A stretch of DNA of 64,000 nt, from the NCBI RefSeq assembly GCF_008326425.1, contig NZ_AP018929.1, positions 1,440,875 to 1,504,874 on the forward strand, read 5' to 3'. The stretch is from Sulfuracidifex tepidarius. Lineage in GTDB: Archaea; Thermoproteota; Thermoprotei_A; Sulfolobales; Sulfolobaceae. Below the pieces are notes generated by a model. The model worked only from the letters and a program-made list of their open reading frames with translations, was not told the origin of the DNA and searched no databases. This document shows, piece by piece, positions 1 to 8,592 of the stretch. Positions within the stretch are counted from its first letter, which is position 1. Each line of letters starts with the position of its first letter. The position numbers and the translations under genes are program-made.

Positions 1-1
1 T

Positions 2-2743
2 GGAGGAAGCGGATATAGCGCTGGACCTCTTGGAACTGTAGGATATCCTTCAACATCTCCTTGGGTCCTCAGTATGGGAGGGACTACAACTTACATAGAT
101 TTCGGGAAAGGGATAGTAACCACATCATGGTCTAACTACGGCTTCATTCCCGACGGAATTAACTACGGCGGCAGCACTGGAGGCGTTAGCATAATTGAGC
201 CAAAACCTTGGTACCAAAACGTTAGTACACCTTCCTCATATCCTCAGGGAAGAGAGATCCCGGATCTTTCAGCCAACGCTAACGCGTACCCAGGTGTATA
301 CATAATTTGCCCAGGCAACATCACCGAAATCAGTGGAGGTACAAGCGAAGCTTCCCCTCTCATGGCTGGGATGATAGCGTTACTGTCCCAATATGTAGGA
401 GGAAAGTTAGGAGATTTGAATCCTGTAATATACAAGCTAGCTGAAAACTCCTCAATATACCAAAAAGCATTCGTGCCAATCACATTCGGATATAATATAC
501 CATGGATTGCCAAGTACGGATATAATCTAGTGAATGGCTGGGGTTCCGTAAACTTAGGCTATCTATCACAGTACTTAAAACAAGAACACGCATTGCCTTC
601 TCTTTCCGTGTCAATAAGTGTACTTAATGGAACTCCTAACGTTACTCTACCTAGCGAGGTTTTCCTTGGAGAAAAGTTAGAGGTCACCGCAAACGTCACA
701 TATAACGGCACTCCAGTCATTGGAAACGTCACGCTCCTTGTAAAGGACGTTATGGGGACAGTAGAGGCACTCAAAATGCAAAGGGAAAACGATATGTACG
801 TGACTTCCTTTAAATTACCTTCAAACGACAGCGGAATAACATCGTTGACAGTCGTAGCGAAAGGAGAAGTTAATGGATCTAACTTAACTGGAGTAGGAAT
901 GGTAGAAACTTTCGCTGGTTACTATATCTGCTTCCAGAGTCCTCAGCCTATGACGCCTTACTACACCGAAGACAATGTAACCGTCGTAGCTAACGTTGAG
1001 GGGATTTACGGACAACCTTTCAATGAATCTCAAGTAGAAGTAAACGTGTTCTATTACAACTTCACGTCAAACGAATATGAGCTAGAAGGAAGCCTCAATC
1101 TCACATTCGATAACTCTACCGGTGAATGGGTTGGTTATCTAGCGGGTAATTACAGTCCAGGAGTGATCCTCCTTATGGGCGAAAACGCTTATGGGTTCGT
1201 TTCATTCTACAATGGATTTGACCTTCAATCTATTTTCGTTTTACCTCAGGTAGTCTCAGAGCCAGGAAGCGTTTCTGGTGGACAATATATCATGGTATTT
1301 GGTACTATAACCCCGCCCTCGAATCTACCCAATTCAGTCTATTCAGATTCAGTATCTGGAACTACAATCAATGTTACTTTACTAAGTCCTAACAATACAG
1401 AAATAAGTGAGTCTTCACTGTACTATAATTCATCTACACAGGAATACGAGGGAGATCTATACGTACCCCCTACTGTACACCAAGGACTCTATGACGTGAT
1501 ATTCAACGCTCAATACCAATCATATTCTCTAGATCAGAACATTACAGGCTACTTCTACGGTCAGGTCTACGTGACCCCTCAAGGTTCCATTCCTAGGATA
1601 AACGTTTCAGAATATTCGCTACAGGGAAGCATCATGAAGATTTATGCAAACATAAGCTACCCTAACGGTACGCCAGTGGAATATGGAATGTACTCTGCGA
1701 CCATCTTCCCCTACAAGCTATCAGCTGAATATCCGGAGATAAGCAATGTGCTAGAGATACCCTTGTTCTTTAACTACTCCACTGGGTTATGGGAAGGAAA
1801 TGTGACACTGCCTTCCATATATAATGACGGAAATCTCACTTACCTAGGTTCTGGGATCTCTCAAGGACCTTTCTACATCCTAATCACTGGAGAAAGCTAC
1901 AACGGGGTACCCACCGGAGTAGAACTAAAGTATGCTAAGTCATTCACTATAGAGCCTTACAGCCTTGTCGAGAACCAAAACGTCACACTTCCGTTACCAT
2001 ACACCTTCTTCGTCGGAGATACAATACAAGGCTTCCATGGCACACTGATGAACGATATGTTCCAGAACACTTCTATCGTGGGAGGCAAGCCTACGCTGAT
2101 CCTCTCTTCTGGGTCGGTAAGCGTTTCTGGAACTAACTTGACCATTGCAAACAGTAATATGGAGGAAGTTGAAGCATACGATTCTAATATAACGATACTC
2201 GACTCGCATATTTCAAACCTAGTCTTAGTTAACAGCAGAGTGATTATACTGAACTCTAACGTGACTAACGTTTCACCTACACCAGTGAGGATTGAGGCTC
2301 CTGCGGAGTTGACCGTCAACGGTACATTTACCCTTAATTTCACTGTCCTAGGAGAGTCAGTGAACCATGTGACAGCCTACTTGAACGGAACTGAGGTAGA
2401 GACATACTATAAGAACGGCACTCTCGAATTGACCTTGAACACGTCTCAATTGAAGGAAGGCGCATATCAGTTATTGATTAAGGCAGTTCAAAACGACGGG
2501 GTTAGTGCGTCTCATAAGACAATTATAAACGTTAATACTGAACTCAGTGAAGTTTCGTCCTCATTGAGCAAGGCTGAGAGCAATCTAACCACAATCAAGG
2601 ACAATGTTAGCTCCATTAATTCCTCAGTTTCTATTGAGAAATCTAATGAATTACAAACTAGAATATATTCCGAAATAGCTATTGCAGTCGGTATAATCTC
2701 TTTAATAATAGCCATAATAGCATTAATAAGAAGAAGAAAATGA
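2..2743 (+). CDS. sedolisin-family (S53) acid protease, C-terminal part, membrane-anchored
   Basis: The reading frame is open from base 2, so the gene starts upstream of the window; 913 residues are visible. The first part holds the end of an S53 catalytic domain: a strand leading to SVGG-like LSMGGTTTY, PDLSANA, and the nucleophile motif GGTSEASP (Ser codon at 344-346), followed by GYNLVNGWGS, which matches the Ca-binding end of sedolisins. The catalytic Glu/Asp and oxyanion Asp would lie upstream. About 600 residues of Asn/Thr/Ser-rich beta repeats follow, with many N-glycosylation sequons, then a short predicted coiled coil and a C-terminal membrane helix ending RRRK. An extracellular, membrane-tethered acid protease is inferred. 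The family call is firm; the substrate is unknown. Confidence 0.85.
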   Translation, partial: GGSGYSAGPLGTVGYPSTSPWVLSMGGTTTYIDFGKGIVTTSWSNYGFIPDGINYGGSTGGVSIIEPKPWYQNVSTPSSYPQGREIPDLSANANAYPGVYIICPGNITEISGGTSEASPLMAGMIALLSQYVGGKLGDLNPVIYKLAENSSIYQKAFVPITFGYNIPWIAKYGYNLVNGWGSVNLGYLSQYLKQEHALPSLSVSISVLNGTPNVTLPSEVFLGEKLEVTANVTYNGTPVIGNVTLLVKDVMGTVEALKMQRENDMYVTSFKLPSNDSGITSLTVVAKGEVNGSNLTGVGMVETFAGYYICFQSPQPMTPYYTEDNVTVVANVEGIYGQPFNESQVEVNVFYYNFTSNEYELEGSLNLTFDNSTGEWVGYLAGNYSPGVILLMGENAYGFVSFYNGFDLQSIFVLPQVVSEPGSVSGGQYIMVFGTITPPSNLPNSVYSDSVSGTTINVTLLSPNNTEISESSLYYNSSTQEYEGDLYVPPTVHQGLYDVIFNAQYQSYSLDQNITGYFYGQVYVTPQGSIPRINVSEYSLQGSIMKIYANISYPNGTPVEYGMYSATIFPYKLSAEYPEISNVLEIPLFFNYSTGLWEGNVTLPSIYNDGNLTYLGSGISQGPFYILITGESYNGVPTGVELKYAKSFTIEPYSLVENQNVTLPLPYTFFVGDTIQGFHGTLMNDMFQNTSIVGGKPTLILSSGSVSVSGTNLTIANSNMEEVEAYDSNITILDSHISNLVLVNSRVIILNSNVTNVSPTPVRIEAPAELTVNGTFTLNFTVLGESVNHVTAYLNGTEVETYYKNGTLELTLNTSQLKEGAYQLLIKAVQNDGVSASHKTIINVNTELSEVSSSLSKAESNLTTIKDNVSSINSSVSIEKSNELQTRIYSEIAIAVGIISLIIAIIALIRRRK

Positions 2744-2770
2744 TTTTTTAAATACTAAATAATTATTTTA

Positions 2771-2797
2771 GTCTAGTTAAAACTAGACCTTCTTTTT
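2771..2797 (+). terminator. hairpin plus T-run after the sedolisin gene
   Basis: A perfect 8-bp inverted repeat (GTCTAGTT / AACTAGAC, 2-base loop) is followed directly by a T-rich tract. It lies 28 bases after the stop codon. It could end the sedolisin mRNA; archaeal termination mostly needs only the T-run, so the role of the hairpin is uncertain. Confidence 0.5.
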
Positions 2798-2921
2798 TAA
2801 CCTTAATAACGTTTCAAATAGTATGTCATGTAATGTTTTTCCCTCTTTTTTTACCGATCTTCTATTAAATTTTACTATTTAAATTCTTAAAACGTGTACT
2901 CATGACAATGGTAAGAAGAAC

Positions 2922-3587
2922 TTATGCTTTCATCGTAGCGTAAAGTAGTTCCACACTCAGTGTAGCCTCTTCCATGTTATCCAGTATTTCATCTATAAAG
3001 AGAATTATATCCTTCATTTGAAGGATCGAAATTATATCTAGCTCTTTTTCCATATCGTAAAGCCTCTGAAGCAAGCTGTCCTTTATCTCGTCACCTTGCC
3101 TCTCCATTGCTTGTATCTCTTTCCCTACCTTTATAGCCTCCTCCATGTCTATCTGTATTGCAGAGATTAAGTCCGATGTCCTTCTAGAAGCCTCAACTAC
3201 GAGGGAGAGATATGTAATTAGACCTTCTGAAAGAGAGACGATACACTTCTCATTAGGCGTCCTAGAGCTCATGGCTCTCGATGCGTCCTTAACTGCCTTT
3301 ATTGTACTATATAGAGACTGAGTGAGCATTACAATGGTCTCCTTGAAATCTGGAAGAAAAGCTTCACCATATAGCGTTGATAAAATCTCCTCCCTGAGCA
3401 TAGCTATCCTTTCATGGTATCCCTTTATCTTTATCACATCGGTCGCTATAGGGTCTTTATTGTCTCTTCTTATTGAAGAGAATTCGTCCTGTAAAGCGAC
3501 CACTCCTTCAGTTATCATAGATGACATTTTCATCAAGTTAGAGTAGATCTGGCTCTCTTTATTACTTATAAACCTGAACTTAAGCAT
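2922..3587 (-). CDS. DUF47 / PhoU-like regulatory protein
   Basis: A 221-residue, almost entirely helical protein with the pattern of DUF47 (PhoU-related) proteins: repeated helices with acidic residues in EILSTLYGEAFLPDF and the C-terminal MKDIILFIDEILDNMEEA block. DUF47 proteins usually accompany Pit-type phosphate transporters and are thought to regulate them. No Pit gene is adjacent here. It lies 26 bases downstream of citrate synthase on the same strand, but a TATA-like stretch in that gap, about 27 bases before the ATG, suggests its own leaderless transcript. Confidence 0.75.
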   Translation of the reverse strand: MLKFRFISNKESQIYSNLMKMSSMITEGVVALQDEFSSIRRDNKDPIATDVIKIKGYHERIAMLREEILSTLYGEAFLPDFKETIVMLTQSLYSTIKAVKDASRAMSSRTPNEKCIVSLSEGLITYLSLVVEASRRTSDLISAIQIDMEEAIKVGKEIQAMERQGDEIKDSLLQRLYDMEKELDIISILQMKDIILFIDEILDNMEEATLSVELLYATMKA

Positions 3588-3613
3588 CTGAATATTTATA
3601 AATTTGGTTATAT

Positions 3614-4762
3614 TTAAGATCTATCCTCTATCGGAACATAGGATTTCTCTATGTCGCCCACATAGATAGCTTTAGGCCTTATGAGCCTATTATCGTTCAG
3701 GTATTCCATCACCTGTGCAGTCCAACCTACTACCCTTGACGAGGCGAATACTGTGGGGAAAAACTCTGGTGAGAAACCTAGAGAGTAAAAGACAAGCCCA
3801 GAATAAAAGTCAACGTTAGGATATATCCCCTTCTGCCCGAGAGACCTCACAGCAATTTCCTCTATCTTTCTCGCTATTTCATACAGATTTCTATTCCCTT
3901 TAACAGAGGTTATCTTATCAGCGTAGGAACGTAAGATCAACGCTCTCGGATCGTAAGTCTTGTAAATCCTATGCCCGAATCCCATGAGCCTCTCCTTTCT
4001 AGACAACCTCTTGTAAACGTACTCTTCAACGTTATCAGGAGAGCCTATTTCAAGGAACATCTTCAATGCCTCAGAGTTCGCTGCACCGTGAAGGGGACCT
4101 TTAAGGGCTGAAATACCTCCTATTACTGAAGAATAAATATCGGAGAGAGTGGAAGCTATAACTAGACATGCGAAAGTAGACGCGTTCATTTCATGATCTG
4201 CGTGAAGTATCAGAACTACGTCCATGGTCTTCTCCTCTACCTCAGAAGGCTTCTGACCAGTCAACATGTAGAGGAAGTTAGACGCATGTGTTAAAGAGGA
4301 GTCAGGCTGTACTGGGCTCAGCCCTGCCCTGATTCTATGGAACGATGTGATAATGGTAGGTATCTTTGAAGTCAGCCTTATAGACTTTTCAAAGTTATCT
4401 GAATCACTCCTGTCAGCTGTACCCATCATGCTCACAGTAGTCCTCAATACATCCATGGGATTAGATGAAGGGTCTATCTTAGCCAAATACTCTAATATCT
4501 GGCCTGGGACTTCACGTTGCTCTGCCATCGTTTTCTTGAAGGTCTCTAACTCCCTAATGTTCGGAAGTTTATTCTTCCACAGAAGAAACGAAACTTCCTC
4601 AAAAGAGGACAGCTCTGCCAGGTCAAAGATGGAGTAACCCCTGTAAAATAACCTTCCCATCTTACCATCAATGTACGTTATTGAGGTCTCCTTTACCGCT
4701 ATGTCCTCTAGTCCCTTCCTAAGTACGTCCAATACTCTCACGTAATCTCTTGAAGGCAGCAT
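3614..4762 (-). CDS. gltA: citrate synthase
   Basis: The enzyme condenses acetyl-CoA and oxaloacetate to citrate. The 382 residues match the short archaeal citrate synthase. Visible active-site blocks are HADHEMNAS (about 187-195), LHGAANSEA with catalytic His225, GFGHRIYKTYDPRA with His264, and NVDFYSG with Asp318. The annotated ATG overlaps the end of the upstream DUF763 gene by 44 bases. A TTG ten codons further in would shorten the overlap and would match the usual archaeal N-terminus (KGLEDIAVKET) better, so the start is not settled. The gene forms a leftward cluster with the DUF763 gene and the small acidic gene. Confidence 0.95.
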   Translation of the reverse strand: MLPSRDYVRVLDVLRKGLEDIAVKETSITYIDGKMGRLFYRGYSIFDLAELSSFEEVSFLLWKNKLPNIRELETFKKTMAEQREVPGQILEYLAKIDPSSNPMDVLRTTVSMMGTADRSDSDNFEKSIRLTSKIPTIITSFHRIRAGLSPVQPDSSLTHASNFLYMLTGQKPSEVEEKTMDVVLILHADHEMNASTFACLVIASTLSDIYSSVIGGISALKGPLHGAANSEALKMFLEIGSPDNVEEYVYKRLSRKERLMGFGHRIYKTYDPRALILRSYADKITSVKGNRNLYEIARKIEEIAVRSLGQKGIYPNVDFYSGLVFYSLGFSPEFFPTVFASSRVVGWTAQVMEYLNDNRLIRPKAIYVGDIEKSYVPIEDRS

Positions 4763-5870
4763 TTTTATCTTTTTTATCTAATCTGGCTCTGTCCACCATG
4801 TTCTCTAGGGTTCGAATTACCTCAAGTGCAGCTCTTCTATTAACGGGATAAGGTACTCCATCCTTACCACCTATTGCAAAAGCATACTTGAAAGGATCGT
4901 AAGGGGTATTAACTACGTCCGAATATGATGGAGGTTCGTTGTAGATCAAGTCAGAAACCAGGAAAAGCGCTCTAGCAGTTGAGGGACCTAAACCGCTAAG
5001 CATAGCGTTGTCGAAAGAGTCGGGATTTGATTCGTAAACCCTAGATATTACCTGACCTATTCTCGTCACGTCTATGGGCTTCATGTAGATTAACTTGGCT
5101 TTAGGAGAGATAACGTACTGTGTACCTCCGTTTAACCAGAAAGTTATATCGGTATTCCCCCGCAAGATGGATATCGCTCTCTCGATCTCAGACAAGGTTT
5201 TCCTGGGGTTCTGCCTTAACAAGTCTAGGACTGTCTCTCTAGCGCCTTTAGTCTCTGGAGTAATGACATTAAAGGACAAATTATTGGGCAATCCAGCAAT
5301 TTCATGAGAAGTTAAAGTAGAAACGCGGTCTGACCAGTGATAACGTCGGGCAAATTTCGTTTCGATGTTCATCCCTTGTTGGATTATACCCCATTTCCCT
5401 TCTCTAGATACTATCAAGCTCTGATGGTAAAGTTGATGTCCATCTTGTATGGCGGTAGTATCTACCTTAGACGCTAATTTAGCGTTCCTGACTAATGAAA
5501 CCTTATCCAAGTCGTAGTCTAAACGCTCGATCTCCTCTGGTATCTTGAGAGAGTTCTTCCCCTTTCCTCCCAATATTGCTACTCCTTCCTCGGGAGGAAT
5601 TGCTTCCTTTAGAATACCCAAGGTTACGGTAGTAGATCCTGAGGAATCCCAGTCCATACCTATTAAGTTGTTTAATCCCTGAAACCAGAGAGGGTTTGAT
5701 AACCTTTCTACTACCTTGGCAGGGCCCCATTCGTCTATCATGATCCTGATCACAGCCGCAGACATCCTTTTCATTATAGGAATCAAGTAAGGAGGAACGT
5801 GTCCTTCATGTAATGGAAGGTCTGCTATTCCGTCAATTTCCATGTGGAGAGCCTTGTTGTCTCTTTTCAT
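4719..5870 (-). CDS. DUF763 family protein
   Basis: The N-terminal pattern GIADLPLHEGHVPPYL followed by helical sequence, and the middle block GKGKNSLKIPEEI, are characteristic of the DUF763 family found in archaea and some thermophilic bacteria. The biochemical function is not established. The length of 383 residues is normal for the family. The 3' end overlaps the citrate synthase reading frame by 44 bases, and the small acidic gene at 5884 lies 13 bases upstream, so the three are probably cotranscribed. Confidence 0.8.
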   Translation of the reverse strand: MKRDNKALHMEIDGIADLPLHEGHVPPYLIPIMKRMSAAVIRIMIDEWGPAKVVERLSNPLWFQGLNNLIGMDWDSSGSTTVTLGILKEAIPPEEGVAILGGKGKNSLKIPEEIERLDYDLDKVSLVRNAKLASKVDTTAIQDGHQLYHQSLIVSREGKWGIIQQGMNIETKFARRYHWSDRVSTLTSHEIAGLPNNLSFNVITPETKGARETVLDLLRQNPRKTLSEIERAISILRGNTDITFWLNGGTQYVISPKAKLIYMKPIDVTRIGQVISRVYESNPDSFDNAMLSGLGPSTARALFLVSDLIYNEPPSYSDVVNTPYDPFKYAFAIGGKDGVPYPVNRRAALEVIRTLENMVDRARLDKKDKNAAFKRLRESIGRT

Positions 5871-5883
5871 CCCTTTCTAAGCT

Positions 5884-6192
5884 TTAACCTTCCTTCCTTT
5901 CCCTATCCTTCTCGCTCCTCATTATGATGTCATCTGTCAAATCGTCTATGAGCGAATTTATCTTCTGCACGAAAGAAGGATTTAGTCTTTTCTCTGTAGT
6001 CCTCTTTAATACATTAGAGAGGGTCTGTAGAGCAATGTAACAAGCAATCGTGTCATCGTCGCTTTTCCCCGTATCCTGTATGTATTTGTCCATATATTCA
6101 GTGAAATATCCCATTATCATGTCCATTAATTTGCTATCATCGTTATCTTTACCATCCTCCTTTAGACCCTTACCGTCTGTCCCTTCTGTCAT
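5884..6192 (-). CDS. small acidic helical protein, unknown
   Basis: This 102-residue protein has a disordered, Asp/Glu/Lys-rich N-terminus (about 1-22) and then amphipathic helices (LMDMIMGYFTEYMDKYI and SFVQKINSLIDDLTDDI). No family is recognised. It is the first gene of the leftward cluster with DUF763 and citrate synthase, only 13 bases upstream of the DUF763 start. The tight spacing supports that it is real and functionally linked to DUF763. Confidence 0.6.
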   Translation of the reverse strand: MTEGTDGKGLKEDGKDNDDSKLMDMIMGYFTEYMDKYIQDTGKSDDDTIACYIALQTLSNVLKRTTEKRLNPSFVQKINSLIDDLTDDIIMRSEKDRERKEG

Positions 6193-6960
6193 GTTTCTAA
6201 GATAGAGCTTACTATATTTTAAAAGTAGAGGAAATCAGTGTTATTTCATCAAATTATTTCACATGAAAGATATAATATTCCCTCTTTCAGGAGGAGTGAT
6301 ATAGAGAAAAAGTAATAAGAAGATCTTGAAACGTGGCGTGTTTTAACAGTTTGAGATAAACATATAGAGAACATCTACAAGAGGAAAAAAGGAATCTGAA
6401 TTTTGTCATTAGGTGAAGGAGACATGCGTAGAGTCCCTACACGTCGGTGTCACTATTTTTATGACTCTACTAAAACAAGTCGACTTCTTCTACACCATCT
6501 CTATATTTGGTTCATTCACGTCTCCTTTGCAAATTCAGTTTATTTATTGAATAGAGTGAATTTAATTGAACGCTCTCGTATAGACTGGGTAAGAACTCAC
6601 GCTTGACAATTCTCTTTATTTGATCTATTTTTAGCATAATTACAATTCACAATGGAAATCTGAATCGCCCCTATATTTCCCCCTTCCTTAGAAATTGCAT
6701 CATTTCTAGTAAAATTAGTGAGATATCACTGATTGTCGGAAGCAGAAGTTTGTTTTGACCATTCCTGTTTCTCGTCTTCCTAGTCTTGCTATTCGCTTTC
6801 TATTATTTCGAATGCTTTTGACGTTAATAATTGGATTTATTTAACGTCTTCGCGTGAGACCTTGATACCACGTGATTTATTGAATTTGTCTTAAAGCTGA
6901 GGATTCTTTGCCTTCTCGTTTCAGCTATGAGCTTTTTGACGGAAAAATTTGACATGTTAC
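6193..6960. other. gene-poor scar next to the integrase remnant
   Basis: No convincing gene is visible in this stretch of about 770 bases. It is AT-rich, carries one copy of a dispersed repeat (6500-6676), and ends at the promoter of the int(N) fossil. An SSV-type element integrated in tRNA-Pro would have occupied this side of the tRNA, so the stretch may be what is left after the element was deleted (inference). Confidence 0.5.
6500..6676 (+). repeat. dispersed repeat, copy A
   Basis: About 175 bases align over their whole length with 30154-30328, with only small gaps and roughly three quarters of positions identical by eye. The best blocks are ATTCAGTTTATTTA, ACGCTCTCGTAT-like, ATCTATTTTTA and CATAATTACAATT. 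In one frame both copies give nearly the same peptide (YIW-IH-S-ANSVYL with conservative changes), so the repeat may descend from coding sequence of a mobile element. No terminal inverted repeats are obvious. Confidence 0.7.
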
Positions 6961-6966
6961 CAACTC

Positions 6967-6975
6967 TTATAAACG
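6967..6975 (+). promoter_or_regulatory. TATA box of the int(N) fossil
   Basis: CTTATAAAC-type TATA element centred about 36 bases before the ATG of the integrase fragment. This is compatible with a short leader that contains the upstream GTG. Confidence 0.5.
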
Positions 6976-7006
6976 TTTTTTAGCAATCATAATACTAGGC
7001 GTGAAA

Positions 7007-7276
7007 ATGACGAGAGATAAGACGCGGTATAAATATGGCGACATAATTTTACGTGAGAGAAAAGGTCGGTATTACGTTTACAAGCTAGAGTATGAGGAAG
7101 GTAACGCAAGGGAACATTACGTAGGACCTTTAGCCGACGTGGTGAAATCATACGAAGAATTAAAGAGGAGTGGGGGCGTGGGGGTATCCCCCACAAGCCG
7201 CGGCCGGGATTTGGACCCGGGACCTCTGCCTTACCAGGGCAGCGCTCTAGCCAGGCTGAGCTACCACGGCAAGTAG
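7007..7276 (+). pseudogene. int(N): N-terminal fragment of an SSV-type integrase overlapping tRNA-Pro
   Basis: The sequence [12 protein letters not shown]...[16 protein letters not shown]...YVGPLADVV is nearly identical to the N-terminus of the fusellovirus SSV1 tyrosine recombinase as remembered from the family. After about 55 residues the frame runs into the antisense strand of the tRNA-Pro gene and stops just beyond it. The catalytic C-terminal half (R..HxxR..Y) is absent. SSV-type integrases carry attP inside their own gene, so integration splits them into int(N) and int(C), with int(N) abutting the tRNA. This is therefore a fossil of a past integration event. No int(C) or second partial tRNA-Pro copy is seen in the window. 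Confidence 0.9.
7197..7270 (-). tRNA. tRNA-Pro (anticodon TGG)
   Basis: On the minus strand a full cloverleaf can be drawn: acceptor GCCGTGG/CCGCGGC, D arm GCTC..GAGC, anticodon stem CTGCC/GGCAG with loop CTGGTAA (anticodon TGG), and T arm CCGGG/CCCGG with loop TCCAAAT. The length is 74 bases with no intron and no encoded CCA. Its 3' half is the attachment site used by the element that left the int(N) fragment. Confidence 0.97.
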
Positions 7277-7287
7277 ATTTTAGACTA

Positions 7288-7303
7288 ATTAATATAAAAT
7301 ATT
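7288..7303 (-). promoter_or_regulatory. TATA box of tRNA-Pro
   Basis: An AT-only stretch (TTTTATATTAATT on the minus strand) sits about 20-30 bases upstream of the tRNA 5' end, the usual place for an archaeal TATA box. Confidence 0.5.
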
Positions 7304-7462
7304 AACTCTCCCATGTGACTAACTCTTCAGATTTCTGTTCTCCTAACGAAAGAGAACGTTTAACCTAAACTTGCTGATTAGAACGTGTTGTCATTTTAAA
7401 CAAAAGATTGTAAACCGTCTATGAGTTGAAGTTTAAATTATATCGATTTGATTCATGAATTA

Positions 7463-7678
7463 ATGGTCAAATATTGTCCAATTTGTGGTCATCCAAATTG
7501 CGATTCTAACGAAGTCTGTATGAGTTGCGGTTTCAACTTCAAAGCCTCACCTTTCATAAAGGGGACTCATGAGAAGACACAGAAGGAAAGGCCTGATAAA
7601 TTCACACCGAAGGATTTCATAGCTATCTTAATTGTAATAATATCTATCATATTGTTGTTCCTTTTTTACGATATATGA
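7463..7678 (+). CDS. zinc-ribbon protein with C-terminal membrane helix
   Basis: A 71-residue protein. An N-terminal zinc ribbon (CPICGHPNC...CMSCGF) is followed by a charged linker and a hydrophobic helix at about residues 48-70. It is probably a membrane-tethered zinc-ribbon protein of unknown role. The ATG at 7463 is preferred over an upstream TTG because a TATA-like TTTAAATTATAT lies about 27 bases before it, giving a leaderless mRNA. It is convergent with the HtrA-like gene, and the 3' ends overlap by 13 bases. Confidence 0.7.
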   Translation: MVKYCPICGHPNCDSNEVCMSCGFNFKASPFIKGTHEKTQKERPDKFTPKDFIAILIVIISIILLFLFYDI

Positions 7679-8592
7679 TCAAGCCTTCTTCCCTCTATTT
7701 CCAGTTTCGCAGAATATTTCTTCTTCTCTCTTAGAACTACTAGATTTAGAACTCCTGGAGATACTCTTTCTGACACGTTCCATAAATCGAGAGTACTTCG
7801 AAGAGGCACTCCATTGGCTGAAAGAATAACGTCACCTACAAGAAGTCCTGCTCTCTGTGCTGGACTGTCATTCAAAATGCTCTGTATCATGAGACCATAA
7901 TCAACGTCGAGAGAAAGGTATTTCCCTATGACTCTATTTATTACTCTAATTTTATCTATTCCAGTGAAAGGAGCTAAGTACATTCCGTTTTTATATACGT
8001 TAAACAGAAAGCTCTGAAGCGACCTAGCGGGAACTAGGAAATTGATGTTCTCAGACTTATCGAGATGACTTTGGGCTACCCCTACCACTTGCCCGTTCAT
8101 ATTGACTACCGGACCTCCACTATTCCCTGGGTTTACAGCAGCGTCCGTCTGATAGACGTACATGTTGTAACCAAAGGGAGACCTTATCTCTCTGTTTACC
8201 GAACTTATAATGCCGAACGATACGGTTAGGTCTCCCAAGTCGAAGAGGAAAGGGCTCCCTAGAACTATGACGAAATCTCCTATTCTCACGTTTTCTGAAA
8301 CCTTCAGCGGAGGAATTTCAACATCAGCCTCGATGAGGGCTAAGTCGTTTATTGGGTTCACATGAATCACTCTTCCCTTCTTTGAAATAGTGTCCTTTGT
8401 TAGGATCTGTACTTCTTTCGTGCCTTCCACTACGTGAAGATTAGTTATTATTCGACCCTTCGAAACGCAGAAACCCGATCCTCCCTGAATTACCCTACCC
8501 TGTACATAGTCATTGATGGAGAACGGTCTCGAAATAATGGTAACCACAGACTGCGAAACGGTTTCTATTAAATCGTTGAGGCTTTTCATCAT
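7666..8592 (-). CDS. HtrA/DegP-like serine protease with PDZ domain, no signal peptide
   Basis: A trypsin-like protease domain with an intact triad: His53 (ITNLHVVEG), Asp83 (NDLAL) and Ser158 (PGNSGGP). A PDZ domain covers about residues 215-300 (GLMIQSILNDSPAQRAGLLVGDVIL). HtrA proteins act in protein quality control. Bacterial members are normally exported, but this one begins MMKSLNDLIETVSQSVV with neither signal peptide nor membrane helix, which suggests action in the cytoplasm. It is 308 residues long with a single PDZ. Confidence 0.9.
   Translation of the reverse strand: MMKSLNDLIETVSQSVVTIISRPFSINDYVQGRVIQGGSGFCVSKGRIITNLHVVEGTKEVQILTKDTISKKGRVIHVNPINDLALIEADVEIPPLKVSENVRIGDFVIVLGSPFLFDLGDLTVSFGIISSVNREIRSPFGYNMYVYQTDAAVNPGNSGGPVVNMNGQVVGVAQSHLDKSENINFLVPARSLQSFLFNVYKNGMYLAPFTGIDKIRVINRVIGKYLSLDVDYGLMIQSILNDSPAQRAGLLVGDVILSANGVPLRSTLDLWNVSERVSPGVLNLVVLREKKKYSAKLEIEGRRLDHIS

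Noticed and set aside
6403-6606. Open frame of 67 codons in the integrase scar
   Set aside because: It starts with a rare codon, has no promoter or ribosome site, and its only similarity is to repeat copy B, where the frame breaks after about 23 codons. It is treated as part of the repeat.
6780-6860. Possible decayed reading frame (acidic peptide with several stops) on the minus strand of the scar
   Set aside because: Only about 30 codons and interrupted by stops; not distinguishable from chance.
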